Source: Brevundimonas vitisensis
Lineage (GTDB): Bacteria; Pseudomonadota; Alphaproteobacteria; Caulobacterales; Caulobacteraceae
NCBI RefSeq assembly: GCF_016656965.1
Contig: NZ_CP067977.1
Coordinates: 1,364,001 to 1,428,000, forward strand
Reading direction: 5' to 3'
DNA: 64,000 nucleotides
Part shown: positions 8,294 to 16,184 of the stretch, in pieces
Position numbering within the stretch: the stretch's first letter is position 1
Layout of the letters: every line of letters begins with the position of its first letter
Position numbers and translations under genes: made by a program
Notes under the pieces: model-generated
Database searches by the model: none
Told to the model about the DNA's origin: nothing
The model's input: the letters and a program-made list of their open reading frames with translations, nothing else

Positions 8294-8562
8294 GTCGTTG
8301 CCTCCGACCGCATGATGTTTGCGGCGAGTTGGTTGAGGCCGGCCATTTCGAGCAGCTTTGGGCTGTCCTTTGCCAAGCTGACGTAGCTCGCCGCTCGATC
8401 GTCGTAATAGGCAGCGCGGGCCTCCCGATCGGAGGGCCTGAGACGTGCACGCTCAAGGAGCCGGTCGGTGGTGAAGGCGATTGCTCGTAGGGCGCGTTCG
8501 GACGCGGAAAGCTCCGCAATGAGGGGCGTTTGGTCGTTCGCAACGGAGGCTGGAATGCTCAT
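8290..8562 (-). CDS. hypothetical phage early protein
   Basis: A 90-residue, mostly helical, charged protein (LSASERALRAIAFTTDRLLERARLRPSDREARAAYYDDRA) with no recognised domain. It overlaps the gene before it and the SNase gene after it by 4 nt each (ATGA), so the three should be translated from one leftward message starting at the promoter near 9340-9370. Function unknown; the C-terminal NQLAANIMRSEATT shows no motif. Confidence 0.65.
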   Translation of the reverse strand: MSIPASVANDQTPLIAELSASERALRAIAFTTDRLLERARLRPSDREARAAYYDDRAASYVSLAKDSPKLLEMAGLNQLAANIMRSEATT

Positions 8563-9314
8563 TGGACCTCACTCTTGGCCAGACGGCGAAGCGACTCGTA
8601 CAGGGACGCTGCGATCGTCAGCGCGTCAGTGTGGGTAGGATAATGGCCGTTCTCGATCTCCATGAGCCGGGAATAGGCCTCAACCTGGCGGACGGCTTCC
8701 GCTGCGCTGTCCACACGCACGTTCATGATGGCGATGGCCAGTAGATCCCGCTTGTCCAGTGCGGCCTGCCAGGCCGCATCAGCCGCATCTAATGCGTCCA
8801 TGTCAGCCTGCCAGCCGTCGGGCATTGCCCGGGCAACGGCTGACTCTTTGTCCTTGGCCCACTGGTCCCAAGCGGCCAGATGGGGCTTCGCCTTGAGGCC
8901 GGCCTCGGCACAATGCTTGATCAGGCTGGCCCGATCGGATGGGACAAAGGCGTCCCGCTTGGCACAGTCGACGACCTTGCTGCTGCCGTCAGCATAACGC
9001 AGCTCCATGCTGACCATCTCCTTGGCCGGATCGAGAGGGAACTGCAGTTTGGCAGGCGCAGGCACTAATGCCTCGGCTTCATCGGCGAGGTCGTCATGGT
9101 CGTTCCAGACCATGGCAGCCGCCTCTGCAGCGGTGTGGGTATCCCTCACTCGGGCGTATTCGCCCTGCATGAAGGCGTCGGCGGCGGCTATGGCCTTGTC
9201 CAGAGCTGACTGGCGGCGCTTCGGGGGCATTTTGGCGGCGGCCAGTGCACGCTCGGCCGCGGTGACAACTGATACTGCATCGGTCACGCGCGAGGTTTGG
9301 GTTTGGGCCAACAT
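8559..9314 (-). CDS. hypothetical phage early protein, first gene of the leftward operon
   Basis: A 251-residue, Ala-rich, largely alpha-helical protein. Two charged helical halves flank a beta-rich middle (KLQFPLDPAKEMVSMELRYADGSSKVVDC). It has a good ribosome-binding site (GGAG, 6 nt before ATG 9314) and immediately follows the presumed leftward phage promoter with its two operators, so it should be repressed in the lysogen and made early after induction. I recognise no domain. By position it is comparable to genes of the lambda P_L operon, but homology is not implied. Confidence 0.75.
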   Translation of the reverse strand: MLAQTQTSRVTDAVSVVTAAERALAAAKMPPKRRQSALDKAIAAADAFMQGEYARVRDTHTAAEAAAMVWNDHDDLADEAEALVPAPAKLQFPLDPAKEMVSMELRYADGSSKVVDCAKRDAFVPSDRASLIKHCAEAGLKAKPHLAAWDQWAKDKESAVARAMPDGWQADMDALDAADAAWQAALDKRDLLAIAIMNVRVDSAAEAVRQVEAYSRLMEIENGHYPTHTDALTIAASLYESLRRLAKSEVQ

Positions 9315-9340
9315 CTATAGCTCCATCGAGTTGATGAATA

Positions 9341-9394
9341 ACGCTACAGATCGTATCGCAAGCCGTCAATAGCGCACGATATTATTCGTATCGT
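9341..9394 (-). promoter_or_regulatory. leftward early promoter with two repressor operators (O_L-like)
   Basis: Two 19-bp imperfect palindromes: ACGCTACAGATCGTATCGC (9341-9359) and ACGATATTATTCGTATCGT (9376-9394). Reading leftward, a TTGACG -35 (9369-9364) and a TAGCGT -10 (9346-9341) are 17 bp apart. The -10 is the outer half-site of the first operator, so repressor binding would block RNA polymerase. The second operator touches the repressor stop codon. Matching sites lie on the other side of the repressor gene. Confidence 0.65.
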
Positions 9395-10233
9395 TACGAT
9401 GGCTCGTCCTCGCGTTTCGCCCAATACGCGGCCGCGATTTCGCTATTCTCTTCATGGATCATACGGCGTTGCCCCGCCCTGTCCTGCTCCCAGCGCTTAA
9501 TTTCTTCGATCCCGATCTTTGGAGCGGGCCGGCGGGTCAGGCTGCCGACAATCAGCGCGCTGATATGGGGCAAATCCTCTTTTGAGGTTTCCTCCATTCT
9601 GATGGGCGGACTGTCGCTAGTAAGAGATCTGAGCAACCTAACCCCGTCCCGGTCAACGTCGATCACACGTGCGGAGACATTGTCGAATTCGCCTCTCGTC
9701 CGGACCACTATGACGTGATCGCCAAGGCCTATAGGAACGGCAGACCGGTCAACACAGAAGATGATTGTTCCGTCTATATAGGTTGCTGCTTTAGCTGAGG
9801 TTCGAACCTTAAACGCCTCTACCATTCCCTCGGGAAACCGGGGGTCAGTGTAGCTCACGCGTTCAGCATAACCCTCATCGGTCCGCACATAACCGTCGCC
9901 GCCTTGACCCTCGTTGGCAGGAAACCAACTGTTATCATCGACCCAGCCACTGACATAAACGAACTCGCCTATCTCTGAGGTGAAATCCGTTGAAGGCTCA
10001 TCTTGTCCCTTGCCAGTTAGAAGCCACATTTGCGCAACTCCGTATCGCCGGGCGTAGCGCTCTAGATCGTAATAACTGACGCCGTTGCGCCCCGCTTCGT
10101 GGGCCCGAACTGTAACGTCCTTCATCTCCAGGGCGTCAGCGGCCTCTTTGGCGGTAGCGAAAATGCGCTTCCTGGCCTGCTTGAGCCGCGCGCCAACCTG
10201 TTCCTTAGAATGGGCTTCCATCATATCGCCCAT
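9394..10233 (-). CDS. CI-like prophage repressor (HTH + S24-type C-terminal domain)
   Basis: A 279-residue lysogeny repressor. The N-terminus is an HTH domain (GARLKQARKRIFATAKEAADALEMKDVTVRAHEAGRNG is its helix region). The C-terminal half resembles the LexA/CI dimerisation domain, with a candidate nucleophile Ser in VRTSAKA and the DGTIIFCVD strand. I cannot identify the partner Lys with confidence, so self-cleavage on SOS induction is uncertain. ATG 10233 is chosen as the first start after the divergent operators; ATG 10224 and 10221 are alternatives. Paired 19-bp palindromes flank the gene on both sides, as around lambda cI. Confidence 0.85.
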   Translation of the reverse strand: MGDMMEAHSKEQVGARLKQARKRIFATAKEAADALEMKDVTVRAHEAGRNGVSYYDLERYARRYGVAQMWLLTGKGQDEPSTDFTSEIGEFVYVSGWVDDNSWFPANEGQGGDGYVRTDEGYAERVSYTDPRFPEGMVEAFKVRTSAKAATYIDGTIIFCVDRSAVPIGLGDHVIVVRTRGEFDNVSARVIDVDRDGVRLLRSLTSDSPPIRMEETSKEDLPHISALIVGSLTRRPAPKIGIEEIKRWEQDRAGQRRMIHEENSEIAAAYWAKREDEPS

Positions 10234-10243
10234 ACCATCCAAC

Positions 10244-10286
10244 ACGATACGATGCGTATTGATTTGTGCGATACAAATGATAACGT
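10244..10286 (+). promoter_or_regulatory. rightward early promoter region with two operators (O_R-like)
   Basis: ACGATACGATGCGTATTGA (10244-10262) and GCGATACAAATGATAACGT (10268-10286) match the O_L pair: half-site (R)CGATA, 7-bp spacer, TAT/A-CG-T/C. Reading right, TTGATT (10259-10264) and TAACGT (10281-10286) with a 16-bp spacer could be -35 and -10, the -10 again being an operator half-site. The Cro-like start is only 8 nt on, so its message may be nearly leaderless. The sites also sit just upstream of the repressor start. Confidence 0.6.
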
Positions 10287-10293
10287 AGTGCCC

Positions 10294-10527
10294 ATGACTG
10301 TCTCCGAAATCGTGAAGCGGCTCGGCGGTGCTGCCGCTCTTGCCGATGCAATCGGCCTGCCAGCCTATGGTGTGGGAGCTTTGCGTGTTCGCGCTTGGTG
10401 CCAAAGAAACGCGATACCCGGCCAGTATTGGGCAGCCATCTCTGCCTATTCGGGCGACTCCCAAAAGGGCGTGACGCTCGAGGTGCTGGCAGCCACGCAT
10501 GCCGTTTCAATGGTGAGGGCTGCGTGA
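10294..10527 (+). CDS. Cro/YdaS-like DNA-binding protein (carph-isopro type)
   Basis: A 77-residue helix-turn-helix protein transcribed divergently from the repressor: EIVKRLGGAAALADAIGL is the first HTH pair and VRAWCQRNAIPGQYWAAI carries the W-x-x-x-x-x-IP-x-x-YW pattern of YdaS-like Cro proteins. Position next to O_R makes it the lytic switch protein that would repress the CI-like gene. The start is ATG 10294, immediately after the second operator. Its 3' end is overlapped on the other strand by a possible gene of the leftward cassette. Confidence 0.8.
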   Translation: MTVSEIVKRLGGAAALADAIGLPAYGVGALRVRAWCQRNAIPGQYWAAISAYSGDSQKGVTLEVLAATHAVSMVRAA

Positions 10528-10703
10528 CCCAAGGTCTCTCGCAACGCGCACCTTTGGGCCTCAGCCACGCGAAACCATTTCCGGCTGCTGGTACGATCGA
10601 CCTGAGCAGCTCGAGAGCATGCACCAGCCGCCACGGCGTGTCTGATTGCTTGGAGAAAGAGTGCATCAGGCTCCGGCCCATCGTTTCCCGGCCCCATCCT
10701 CAT
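10446..10703 (-). CDS. possible small protein, last gene of leftward cassette
   Basis: An 85-codon frame whose ATG overlaps the stop of the upstream minus-strand gene (ATGA), suggesting translational coupling. The middle (DALFLQAIRHAVAAGACSRAA, RKWFRVAEAQRCALRETLG) could form helices. Against it, the last 80 nt are antisense to the Cro-like gene and no domain is recognised. Low confidence. Confidence 0.3.
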   Translation of the reverse strand: MRMGPGNDGPEPDALFLQAIRHAVAAGACSRAAQVDRTSSRKWFRVAEAQRCALRETLGHAALTIETACVAASTSSVTPFWESPE

Positions 10704-11122
10704 CGAACCTTCTCCTCGATCTCAATCAGAGGCCAGGTATGCGTTTCCGTCAGGATGGCGCGGGCCTGCTGGATCATGGCCATGGCTTCGCGTCTGCCGA
10801 AGTCCGGTTCGACCTGTGAGCGGGACCAGACCTCCATCAGGTCCAGCTCGCCGCTGATTAGGGTCTCATACGTTTCGCAGTCGACTTCGTCGGCCCTGGC
10901 CACGTCGGCATCTAGCCAAAGCCGCAGGATCATTTCCAGCGCGAGGATGCGCAGCTCCATCCATTTGGTCAGGGGTCTGCGATCGCCCGGCTCATACGAG
11001 AGAGCCGGGAGCGGTTTGCCGTCCATTTTTCGGCGCACCCGACGCGGCATTACGGCTGCCTCCAGCGTCTTGAGCCGCGCGTCTGTCAGGCGACGCCAAG
11101 CCTCGTTCTGGTCGTCCATCAC
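10700..11122 (-). CDS. hypothetical protein of the leftward cassette
   Basis: A 140-residue predominantly helical, charged protein (RRLTDARLKTLEAAVMPRRVRRKMDG; KWMELRILALEMILRLWLDADVARADEVDCETYETLISGELDLM) without a recognised domain. Starts at 11122 and 11119 are adjacent. It lies on the strand opposite the rightward early genes, between the Cro-like and CII-like genes, and follows the membrane-anchored protein gene by 61 nt, so the two are probably cotranscribed. A lysogen-expressed accessory role is suggested by orientation only. Confidence 0.6.
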   Translation of the reverse strand: MMDDQNEAWRRLTDARLKTLEAAVMPRRVRRKMDGKPLPALSYEPGDRRPLTKWMELRILALEMILRLWLDADVARADEVDCETYETLISGELDLMEVWSRSQVEPDFGRREAMAMIQQARAILTETHTWPLIEIEEKVR

Positions 11123-11183
11123 AGGGGGCCTGCATGACGCATGACGCGTTGCACTTGATCAATTGGGCACTGATAGGCGGTGC

Positions 11184-11696
11184 TTACCTCGTGGGTGTGA
11201 TCAACATTGTTCTCGCACTCAGCGAAAAAAGTCGGCCTTGCGCTTCGACCTCCATCCGCAGACGCAATGGCTCTTCTTCGTCTACCCACCTCAAAAACAC
11301 TGCGGCCTCCGAAGCAAATGACGGGGACGGCAGGTGATCCATCTCGACAAGAATCTCGCGCGCTGCCGTCATTGTGGTCAGGGCCACCGTATCCACATCG
11401 GGCTCGTTGTGACTGTCGCGGCGAACTGGGACCTGGCGTTCCGCTATCAGCGCCGCCTCGAATTGGCTTTTGATTATCCTCGCCCTCAGCTGAAGCTGCG
11501 AGGACCGGTCCTTCCCATCGTATGTGATGAAAATGCGCCAGATTCCTGGCCCGAAACGACTGGCTTCCGCCCTTATGCGGTTGTTGCGTGCGTCCCAGCC
11601 CGCCCAAGCCTGCCAAGAGAGATGGCCGACACTGATCAACAGTGCTGCCCAAGCGGCACCAGACTGCAGCCAGTCGGTAATAGTCGAGGTTTCCAT
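11184..11696 (-). CDS. membrane-anchored protein, possible lysogen-expressed accessory gene
   Basis: A 170-residue protein with an N-terminal hydrophobic segment (WLQSGAAWAALLISVGHLSW, residues about 9-28) followed by a cytoplasmic-looking domain of mixed strands and helices (GPGIWRIFITYDGKD; LRWVDEEEPLRLRMEVEAQG). ATG 11696 is chosen because upstream sequence lacks coding character. It heads a leftward cassette opposed to the early rightward transcript. A single anchor plus small soluble domain is common among superinfection-exclusion proteins, but I see no homology to a known one. Confidence 0.65.
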   Translation of the reverse strand: METSTITDWLQSGAAWAALLISVGHLSWQAWAGWDARNNRIRAEASRFGPGIWRIFITYDGKDRSSQLQLRARIIKSQFEAALIAERQVPVRRDSHNEPDVDTVALTTMTAAREILVEMDHLPSPSFASEAAVFLRWVDEEEPLRLRMEVEAQGRLFSLSARTMLITPTR

Positions 11697-11803
11697 CAAT
11701 CGAGAGCATGGGGTGGTCCTTGGCGTCTGTCGAGGCTGACCATGATCGCCTATGCGTCCACTGTCGCGTGCGAACGGCGGGGCATTTTGCAACGGTGTTC
11801 GGC

Positions 11804-12250
11804 ATGACGAAGGTCCGTTGCCCATCGTCATTCGCCGATGCCGTGACCCGAGTGGCCGGCCGCTTGGGCTGGGATGGTGCGGCCCAGGCTGTGGGCAAGG
11901 CAGAACGCACGGTTCGCAACTGGTCCGACCCTGACACGGGTGCCCAGCCGACCGTCGAGGATGCCCTGCGCCTGGATGCCGAGTATCTGGCGGCGGGAGG
12001 TGGTGAGCCCCCCATGTTGGCAGTCTATCAGCTGCGGCTGGAGCGTGCGGCTGCCCCTGCCGCCGATGCTGCCGAGCTCACCGCTGCCGCTGCGCTCGCC
12101 GCAAGGGAAGCGGGAGAGTTCACCGCGGCGATGATGGCGGCATCCCAACCGGGTGCGTCACGCGTCGATAGGCAGATCGCCGTGCGTGAGGGTCTGGAAG
12201 CAGCCGCCGCCATTACCGCCACGGTGCAGAAGCTTGGAGAGGCCGCATGA
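11804..12250 (+). CDS. CII-like phage DNA-binding protein
   Basis: A 148-residue protein whose N-terminus is an HTH: FADAVTRVAGRLGWDGAAQAVGKAERTVRNWSDPDTG, followed by TVEDALRLDAEYLAAGG and an Ala-rich helical C-terminus. This layout resembles the phage CII/CP76 regulators that precede replication genes in many proteobacterial phages. ATG 11804 removes a non-conserved N-terminal extension. It overlaps the helicase start by 4 nt (ATGA). Regulatory function is likely; the target promoter is not identified. Confidence 0.65.
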   Translation: MTKVRCPSSFADAVTRVAGRLGWDGAAQAVGKAERTVRNWSDPDTGAQPTVEDALRLDAEYLAAGGGEPPMLAVYQLRLERAAAPAADAAELTAAAALAAREAGEFTAAMMAASQPGASRVDRQIAVREGLEAAAAITATVQKLGEAA

Positions 12251-13659
12251 TCCAGTCCCTGTGGAATGCCGAGGTCGAGCTCCATGCGCTTGCGGCCTCC
12301 ATCTATTCACCTGGCCAGTGCGATACCGCTTTCGAGCGCCTTACGCCCGAGGCCTTCGTCGACCCGGTTCATTCGAGGATATGGGCTGCCGTTCTCGATC
12401 TGCGATCCTCGGGTTCGGGTATGGACCCGCAGGCGATCGCCCATCGTTTGGGAGACGACAGAGGCTTTAACGAATGGGGCGGTGTCCGGGCGCTGTTCGA
12501 TGTCATCGAAAAGGCTTCGCCGCTCGCCATCGACTCGCTCACCGGCATCCTTTGCGATCTTCAGACCCGACGCGCCCTCGATGCCCTGGGTGTGGAACTT
12601 GTGGCACGGGCCCGAGATACGGCCGATGAAACCGGCGATGCGATTCTGGCCACGTTCGAACGCCGTGCCGCCGAGGTCGCTCAAAAGACGAGTGTGGACA
12701 CCGCCTGGCTGCAGGCCGGTGACATGATCGAGGAAGCCATCGCGACCGCCCGTGCCCGAAACGGAGCCATCCGCTACCCGGTGGGTATCAGGGACGTCGA
12801 CAAAATCCTTGGCGGCCTGAATGCGGGTGAGACGACAATCGTCGCGGCCTGGACCGGCATGGGCAAGACGATCGCAGGGCTTCAGATCGCCAAAGCAAAC
12901 GGCAGTCTGCGCAAGGGCGTCGCCTTCTTCTCGCTGGAAATGGGCGCGGCTCCCATGGGCATGAGGCTGGCCTGCGACCTAGCCTATGACCGCTCGGCTC
13001 CAGCCTTTAGCGGGCGGACCACGAACATCACGATCAACCGCGCGATTGCGGGTGACCTGAGTGAGGACGAGTTCGCCAGACTGACAGTCGCGCAACAAAC
13101 CGCGTCGCGATGGCCGATCCATTTCGACGTCCGACCTGGCAGGACGGTCCAGCAGATCGAGGCGGCCACCGTCCGGCTGCACCGCGAGTGGCGACGCGTC
13201 GGCATCGAACCCGGCCCGGTCATCATCGACCACATCGGAAAGATACGCCCGACGCAGGACCGCAAGGGCAATGTCACAGCGGAGACGCGTGACGTCTCAA
13301 ACGATCTCGACATCATGGCCAAGCGCCTGGGCGTCCCGGTCGTCGCCCTGTGCCAGCTCAACAGAACCGTCGAAAACGGCCCTTCGAAGGACAAGCGCCC
13401 TAGCCTGTCCAGCATCAAGGACTCGGGAGCGATCGCTGAAAATGCCCGGCAGGTCATCTTCATCTACCGGCCCGAGTACTACTACCGGGAGCCGTTCGAG
13501 CACGAAGACATCATGGCCAAGGCCGAGCGCCTGGCCGAGCTCCAGAAGGTGAAGAACCACTTCTACTGGATCATCGACAAGAACTCGAACGGGCCGCGTG
13601 GCCAAGCCTTGTCCTACTGCATGACGGACTGCTCGGCGGTCCGGGATTGGACCTCATGA
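12247..13659 (+). CDS. replicative DNA helicase, DnaB-type
   Basis: A 470-residue DnaB-family helicase. Residues 1-110 form the N-terminal DnaB domain (AEVELHALAASIY, TPEAFVDPVHSRIWAAV). The RecA-like domain carries Walker A AAWTGMGKT near 201-208, SLEMG of motif 1a, Walker B PVIIDHIGKI, and the CQLNR motif. It would unwind the phage origin and recruit host primase. No phage helicase loader is present; the DUF1376 protein translated next (ATGA overlap) may take that role or initiate replication. Confidence 0.92.
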   Translation: MIQSLWNAEVELHALAASIYSPGQCDTAFERLTPEAFVDPVHSRIWAAVLDLRSSGSGMDPQAIAHRLGDDRGFNEWGGVRALFDVIEKASPLAIDSLTGILCDLQTRRALDALGVELVARARDTADETGDAILATFERRAAEVAQKTSVDTAWLQAGDMIEEAIATARARNGAIRYPVGIRDVDKILGGLNAGETTIVAAWTGMGKTIAGLQIAKANGSLRKGVAFFSLEMGAAPMGMRLACDLAYDRSAPAFSGRTTNITINRAIAGDLSEDEFARLTVAQQTASRWPIHFDVRPGRTVQQIEAATVRLHREWRRVGIEPGPVIIDHIGKIRPTQDRKGNVTAETRDVSNDLDIMAKRLGVPVVALCQLNRTVENGPSKDKRPSLSSIKDSGAIAENARQVIFIYRPEYYYREPFEHEDIMAKAERLAELQKVKNHFYWIIDKNSNGPRGQALSYCMTDCSAVRDWTS

Positions 13660-14684
13660 CCGAGCCCCTGACCCCCGCCGATTGCGACCTGCAGGACTTC
13701 CCGTTCATGCCGCTGCATGTGGCGCGCCTCCGCGATAGCGATCTGGCGAGCGAGGAATGCCCGGAAGCCTGCTGGTATGCCTTGTTGCTCTGGGCTGCGT
13801 CCTGGCACCAGATCCCAGCCGGTTCTCTGCCCGACAATGAGGCAGTGTTGACCAAGCTGATCGGCCTGGGCCGTGACGTCCGGACCTTTCGGAAGCATCG
13901 CGCTGGGGCCATGCGCGGCTTTGTGAAATGCTCCGACGGTAGGCTGTATCACCCGGTCGTGGCCGAGCAGGTTCTGGAGGCGTGGGAACGCAAAAGGCAG
14001 CAGCGTTGGCGCAGCGAACTGGCCCGCATCAAGAAGGCGAACCAGCGCAACAACACGAACTATCCGTCCCCGACCTACGAGGAGTTTCTGGCAGGGGTGT
14101 CCCCCGAACCAGAGCCTCCAGGTCCCCCGGTTGTCCCTGGGGACACGGGCGCATGTCTCTCGGGACAATTGCTCCAAGAGACAGGAACAGGGACAGGGAC
14201 AGGGACAGGGACATCTAAAGAAGAAGAGAGCTTCGCTCTTGTCGCTGACGCGACGCCAGCCGAACCCGAACCGAAGCCCAAGCTCGATTACCCCCAGCCC
14301 TTCGAGGCGGTCTGGAAGGCCTATCCGCACGTCACCGGCCGATCGCGAAAGGCGGAGACGCTGGCGCAGTGGCGCAAGCTCCCGCCGGCAGACCGCGAGG
14401 AGCTACCGACGCTCATTCAGCGGTTCCGGTCGCGCGTCAGTGAGGTCTGCGGAGATCGTGGTGCCCCGTGCATGGCCCGGTGGCTGAGGGATGGTCGGCA
14501 CCTGAATTGGCGAACCCAGGAGAGGCCTGACGACGTCAGCGACGACGTTTGGGTCCAGGTGATCGATCTCTGGCGACATGGAGAGGCGTGGCCCGACCAT
14601 CTGGGCCCCACTCCCGACGAGCCCGGATGCCGCGCTCCTGCCAGTTTGATCGCATCAGGCGGTGACTTGGCGATCGCAGCATGA
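13656..14684 (+). CDS. DUF1376-domain phage replication-associated protein
   Basis: A 342-residue protein. The N-terminal 100 residues match the DUF1376 pattern (FPFMPLHVARLRDSDLASEECPEACWYALLLWAASWHQIPAGSLPDNEAVL). A low-complexity Pro/Thr/Gly linker contains a perfect hexanucleotide repeat. The C-terminal domain (FEAVWKAYPHVTGRSRKAETLAQWRKLP) resembles the small domain at the end of many phage replication initiators. ATG 13656 overlaps the helicase stop. DUF1376 proteins sit beside DnaB-type helicases in many prophages; initiator or loader function is inference. Confidence 0.8.
   Translation: MTEPLTPADCDLQDFPFMPLHVARLRDSDLASEECPEACWYALLLWAASWHQIPAGSLPDNEAVLTKLIGLGRDVRTFRKHRAGAMRGFVKCSDGRLYHPVVAEQVLEAWERKRQQRWRSELARIKKANQRNNTNYPSPTYEEFLAGVSPEPEPPGPPVVPGDTGACLSGQLLQETGTGTGTGTGTSKEEESFALVADATPAEPEPKPKLDYPQPFEAVWKAYPHVTGRSRKAETLAQWRKLPPADREELPTLIQRFRSRVSEVCGDRGAPCMARWLRDGRHLNWRTQERPDDVSDDVWVQVIDLWRHGEAWPDHLGPTPDEPGCRAPASLIASGGDLAIAA
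14181..14212 (+). repeat. in-frame hexanucleotide repeat (ACAGGR)5 in the DUF1376 gene
   Basis: Five consecutive hexamers, ACAGGA once then ACAGGG four times, encode a Thr-Gly run (residues about 176-186) in the linker between the two domains. Unit length is a multiple of three, so slippage would change linker length without shifting frame. Confidence 0.85.
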
Positions 14685-14774
14685 AGCCTGTCGCGGCCCC
14701 TTGAGAACACACTCCCAACTCCCCTTGCCAGCGACGCTGGCCACCAGCCCATGACCGAGAGAGGCAGCCTAAAA

Positions 14775-15566
14775 ATGGCCAAAGGCACCAAGAACCGCAT
14801 CCGGAAGGGCCCCCTCGGAGGAAGGCCTCGCCAAGATGGCGAACGCTATCCGAACGGTCGGCTGAAGCCGCCCGGCCCCAACGCGCGGAGTGTCGAGGTC
14901 CGCCAGGCCTTCGGCTTGAACAAGCTGAACCAGCGGTTGGTCCCTTTGGACGTGGCCCATGCAAACGGCTGGATCTCGAACGAAGATTATCTGACGGGAC
15001 TCCGCTTCGCGAGCCTGCACCGCCTTGCTGGGTTCGCCCGTCCTGGCGGCACCGTGTCTTCGCTTCTGGAAGTCGACGTTCCAACGGAGGTGTCTCTTTC
15101 GGTCACCCTGCATGCGAAGTCGTTTTTTGCAGGCCTGCCACACGCTGAGCTGGTGGCACTGTGGGACAGGGTGTTTGATCGGGCCGAGCGCGACCCAGTC
15201 GAGTCTGATCAGGCCTCGGTGACCGCAATGCTGAAGTGGAAAGCCGCCTGTTCGGCGATGACGCTGTCGGAGCGATCGGAGGTCACCGATGTGTGCGTCA
15301 ACGACAGTTTTCCGCAGTGGCTCATTCAGCGGTCGGCAGGGCGTGAAGGCACGGCCTGGGAGCGGAAGCGGGATCTGCTGCTGAGCGGCTTGGGCAAGGT
15401 GCGGCAAGCGTTGCGTTCGCCCCGAGCCGCTGAGCCGTACACCGCTCCTCAGCCGTCAGCGCAAGCCAACGGTCGGGCCTACACCGAGCGCACGGTCTAT
15501 GTCGATGAAGAGACCGGTGCACAGGTACTTGAGGTCGAACGCATTTCGAGGCGCGCGGCAGCTTGA
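14775..15566 (+). CDS. hypothetical phage protein
   Basis: A 263-residue protein with a basic, glycine-rich N-terminus (AKGTKNRIRKGPLGGRPRQDG) likely to bind nucleic acid, followed by a helical region (ARSVEVRQAFGLNKLNQRLVPLDVAHANGWI) and a C-terminal DEETGAQVLEVERISRR. ATG 14775 follows GAGAGG at a suitable distance; ATG 14751 is an in-frame alternative. It lies between the replication genes and small unknown genes, consistent with DNA metabolism or late regulation, but no domain is recognised. Confidence 0.65.
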   Translation: MAKGTKNRIRKGPLGGRPRQDGERYPNGRLKPPGPNARSVEVRQAFGLNKLNQRLVPLDVAHANGWISNEDYLTGLRFASLHRLAGFARPGGTVSSLLEVDVPTEVSLSVTLHAKSFFAGLPHAELVALWDRVFDRAERDPVESDQASVTAMLKWKAACSAMTLSERSEVTDVCVNDSFPQWLIQRSAGREGTAWERKRDLLLSGLGKVRQALRSPRAAEPYTAPQPSAQANGRAYTERTVYVDEETGAQVLEVERISRRAAA

Positions 15567-15617
15567 CTGCACACCTTCAATCCCAGGAACATAGCAAGAA
15601 CAACAGGAGCGATTCCT

Positions 15618-16112
15618 TTGATCCGACTGCTTGATCTGCCAGGTGCCGAACAGCTTCACGCGCGCCTCGAGCTGTGCCCCCATCTCGACACCTCATCCGA
15701 CGAAAGAACCCGGCAGCTAACCGTGAGCGTCCTCAAGTCACTAGGCTTCGGTCTGGACTATTGGGGCGCAGCCGACATTCCGCAGCCAACACCGGAAGAG
15801 GAAGCCGATGACCTGACCGGCGCATCGGATGAGTTCGATGAATATGACGCTGCAACGCTGATCGAGTTTTGGCGCTTGAAGGGCTGGGACATCCGCGCGC
15901 CTAACGGGGCAGTTGTGAGCTTCTACTGGTCCGTCGTCCGGGCCATGATCGCAGTTCAAGTGGGGCAAGGACCACTTGATAGGATGTCGATAGAAGCTGA
16001 GCTTTTCAGGCAAAAGAAGGCTCTCGCTGGAGAGACCGACCCGCGCCTCAAGAAGCAGAACCGTGCCTTTCTGGATTTCGGGCCTCGAGAACGGCGGCGG
16101 CGTGTCGGCTGA
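15618..16112 (+). CDS. hypothetical phage protein
   Basis: A 164-residue protein starting at TTG 15618, supported by AGGAG 8 nt upstream. The middle is acidic (PTPEEEADDLTGASDEFDEYDAATLIEFW) and the C-terminus basic (KKQNRAFLDFGPRERRRRVG), a charge split common in small phage regulators. The strand and spacing fit the rightward early operon. No family recognised. Confidence 0.6.
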   Translation: MIRLLDLPGAEQLHARLELCPHLDTSSDERTRQLTVSVLKSLGFGLDYWGAADIPQPTPEEEADDLTGASDEFDEYDAATLIEFWRLKGWDIRAPNGAVVSFYWSVVRAMIAVQVGQGPLDRMSIEAELFRQKKALAGETDPRLKKQNRAFLDFGPRERRRRVG

Positions 16113-16184
16113 TCGCAGTGGGCCGGTCAATCGAGCGTCTGACACAGACCGTCGCGCTTCAGCACGGGGATGCTATGTTGGGGC

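Noticed and set aside
11134..11337. Possible plus-strand 67-residue protein with a hydrophobic N-terminus
   Set aside because: Most of it is antisense to the better-supported membrane-anchored gene, and its second half is low-complexity Ser/Arg/Asn sequence without coding character.
14181..14212. Phase-variable on/off switch from the hexamer repeat
   Set aside because: A six-base unit cannot shift the frame, so classical phase variation is excluded.
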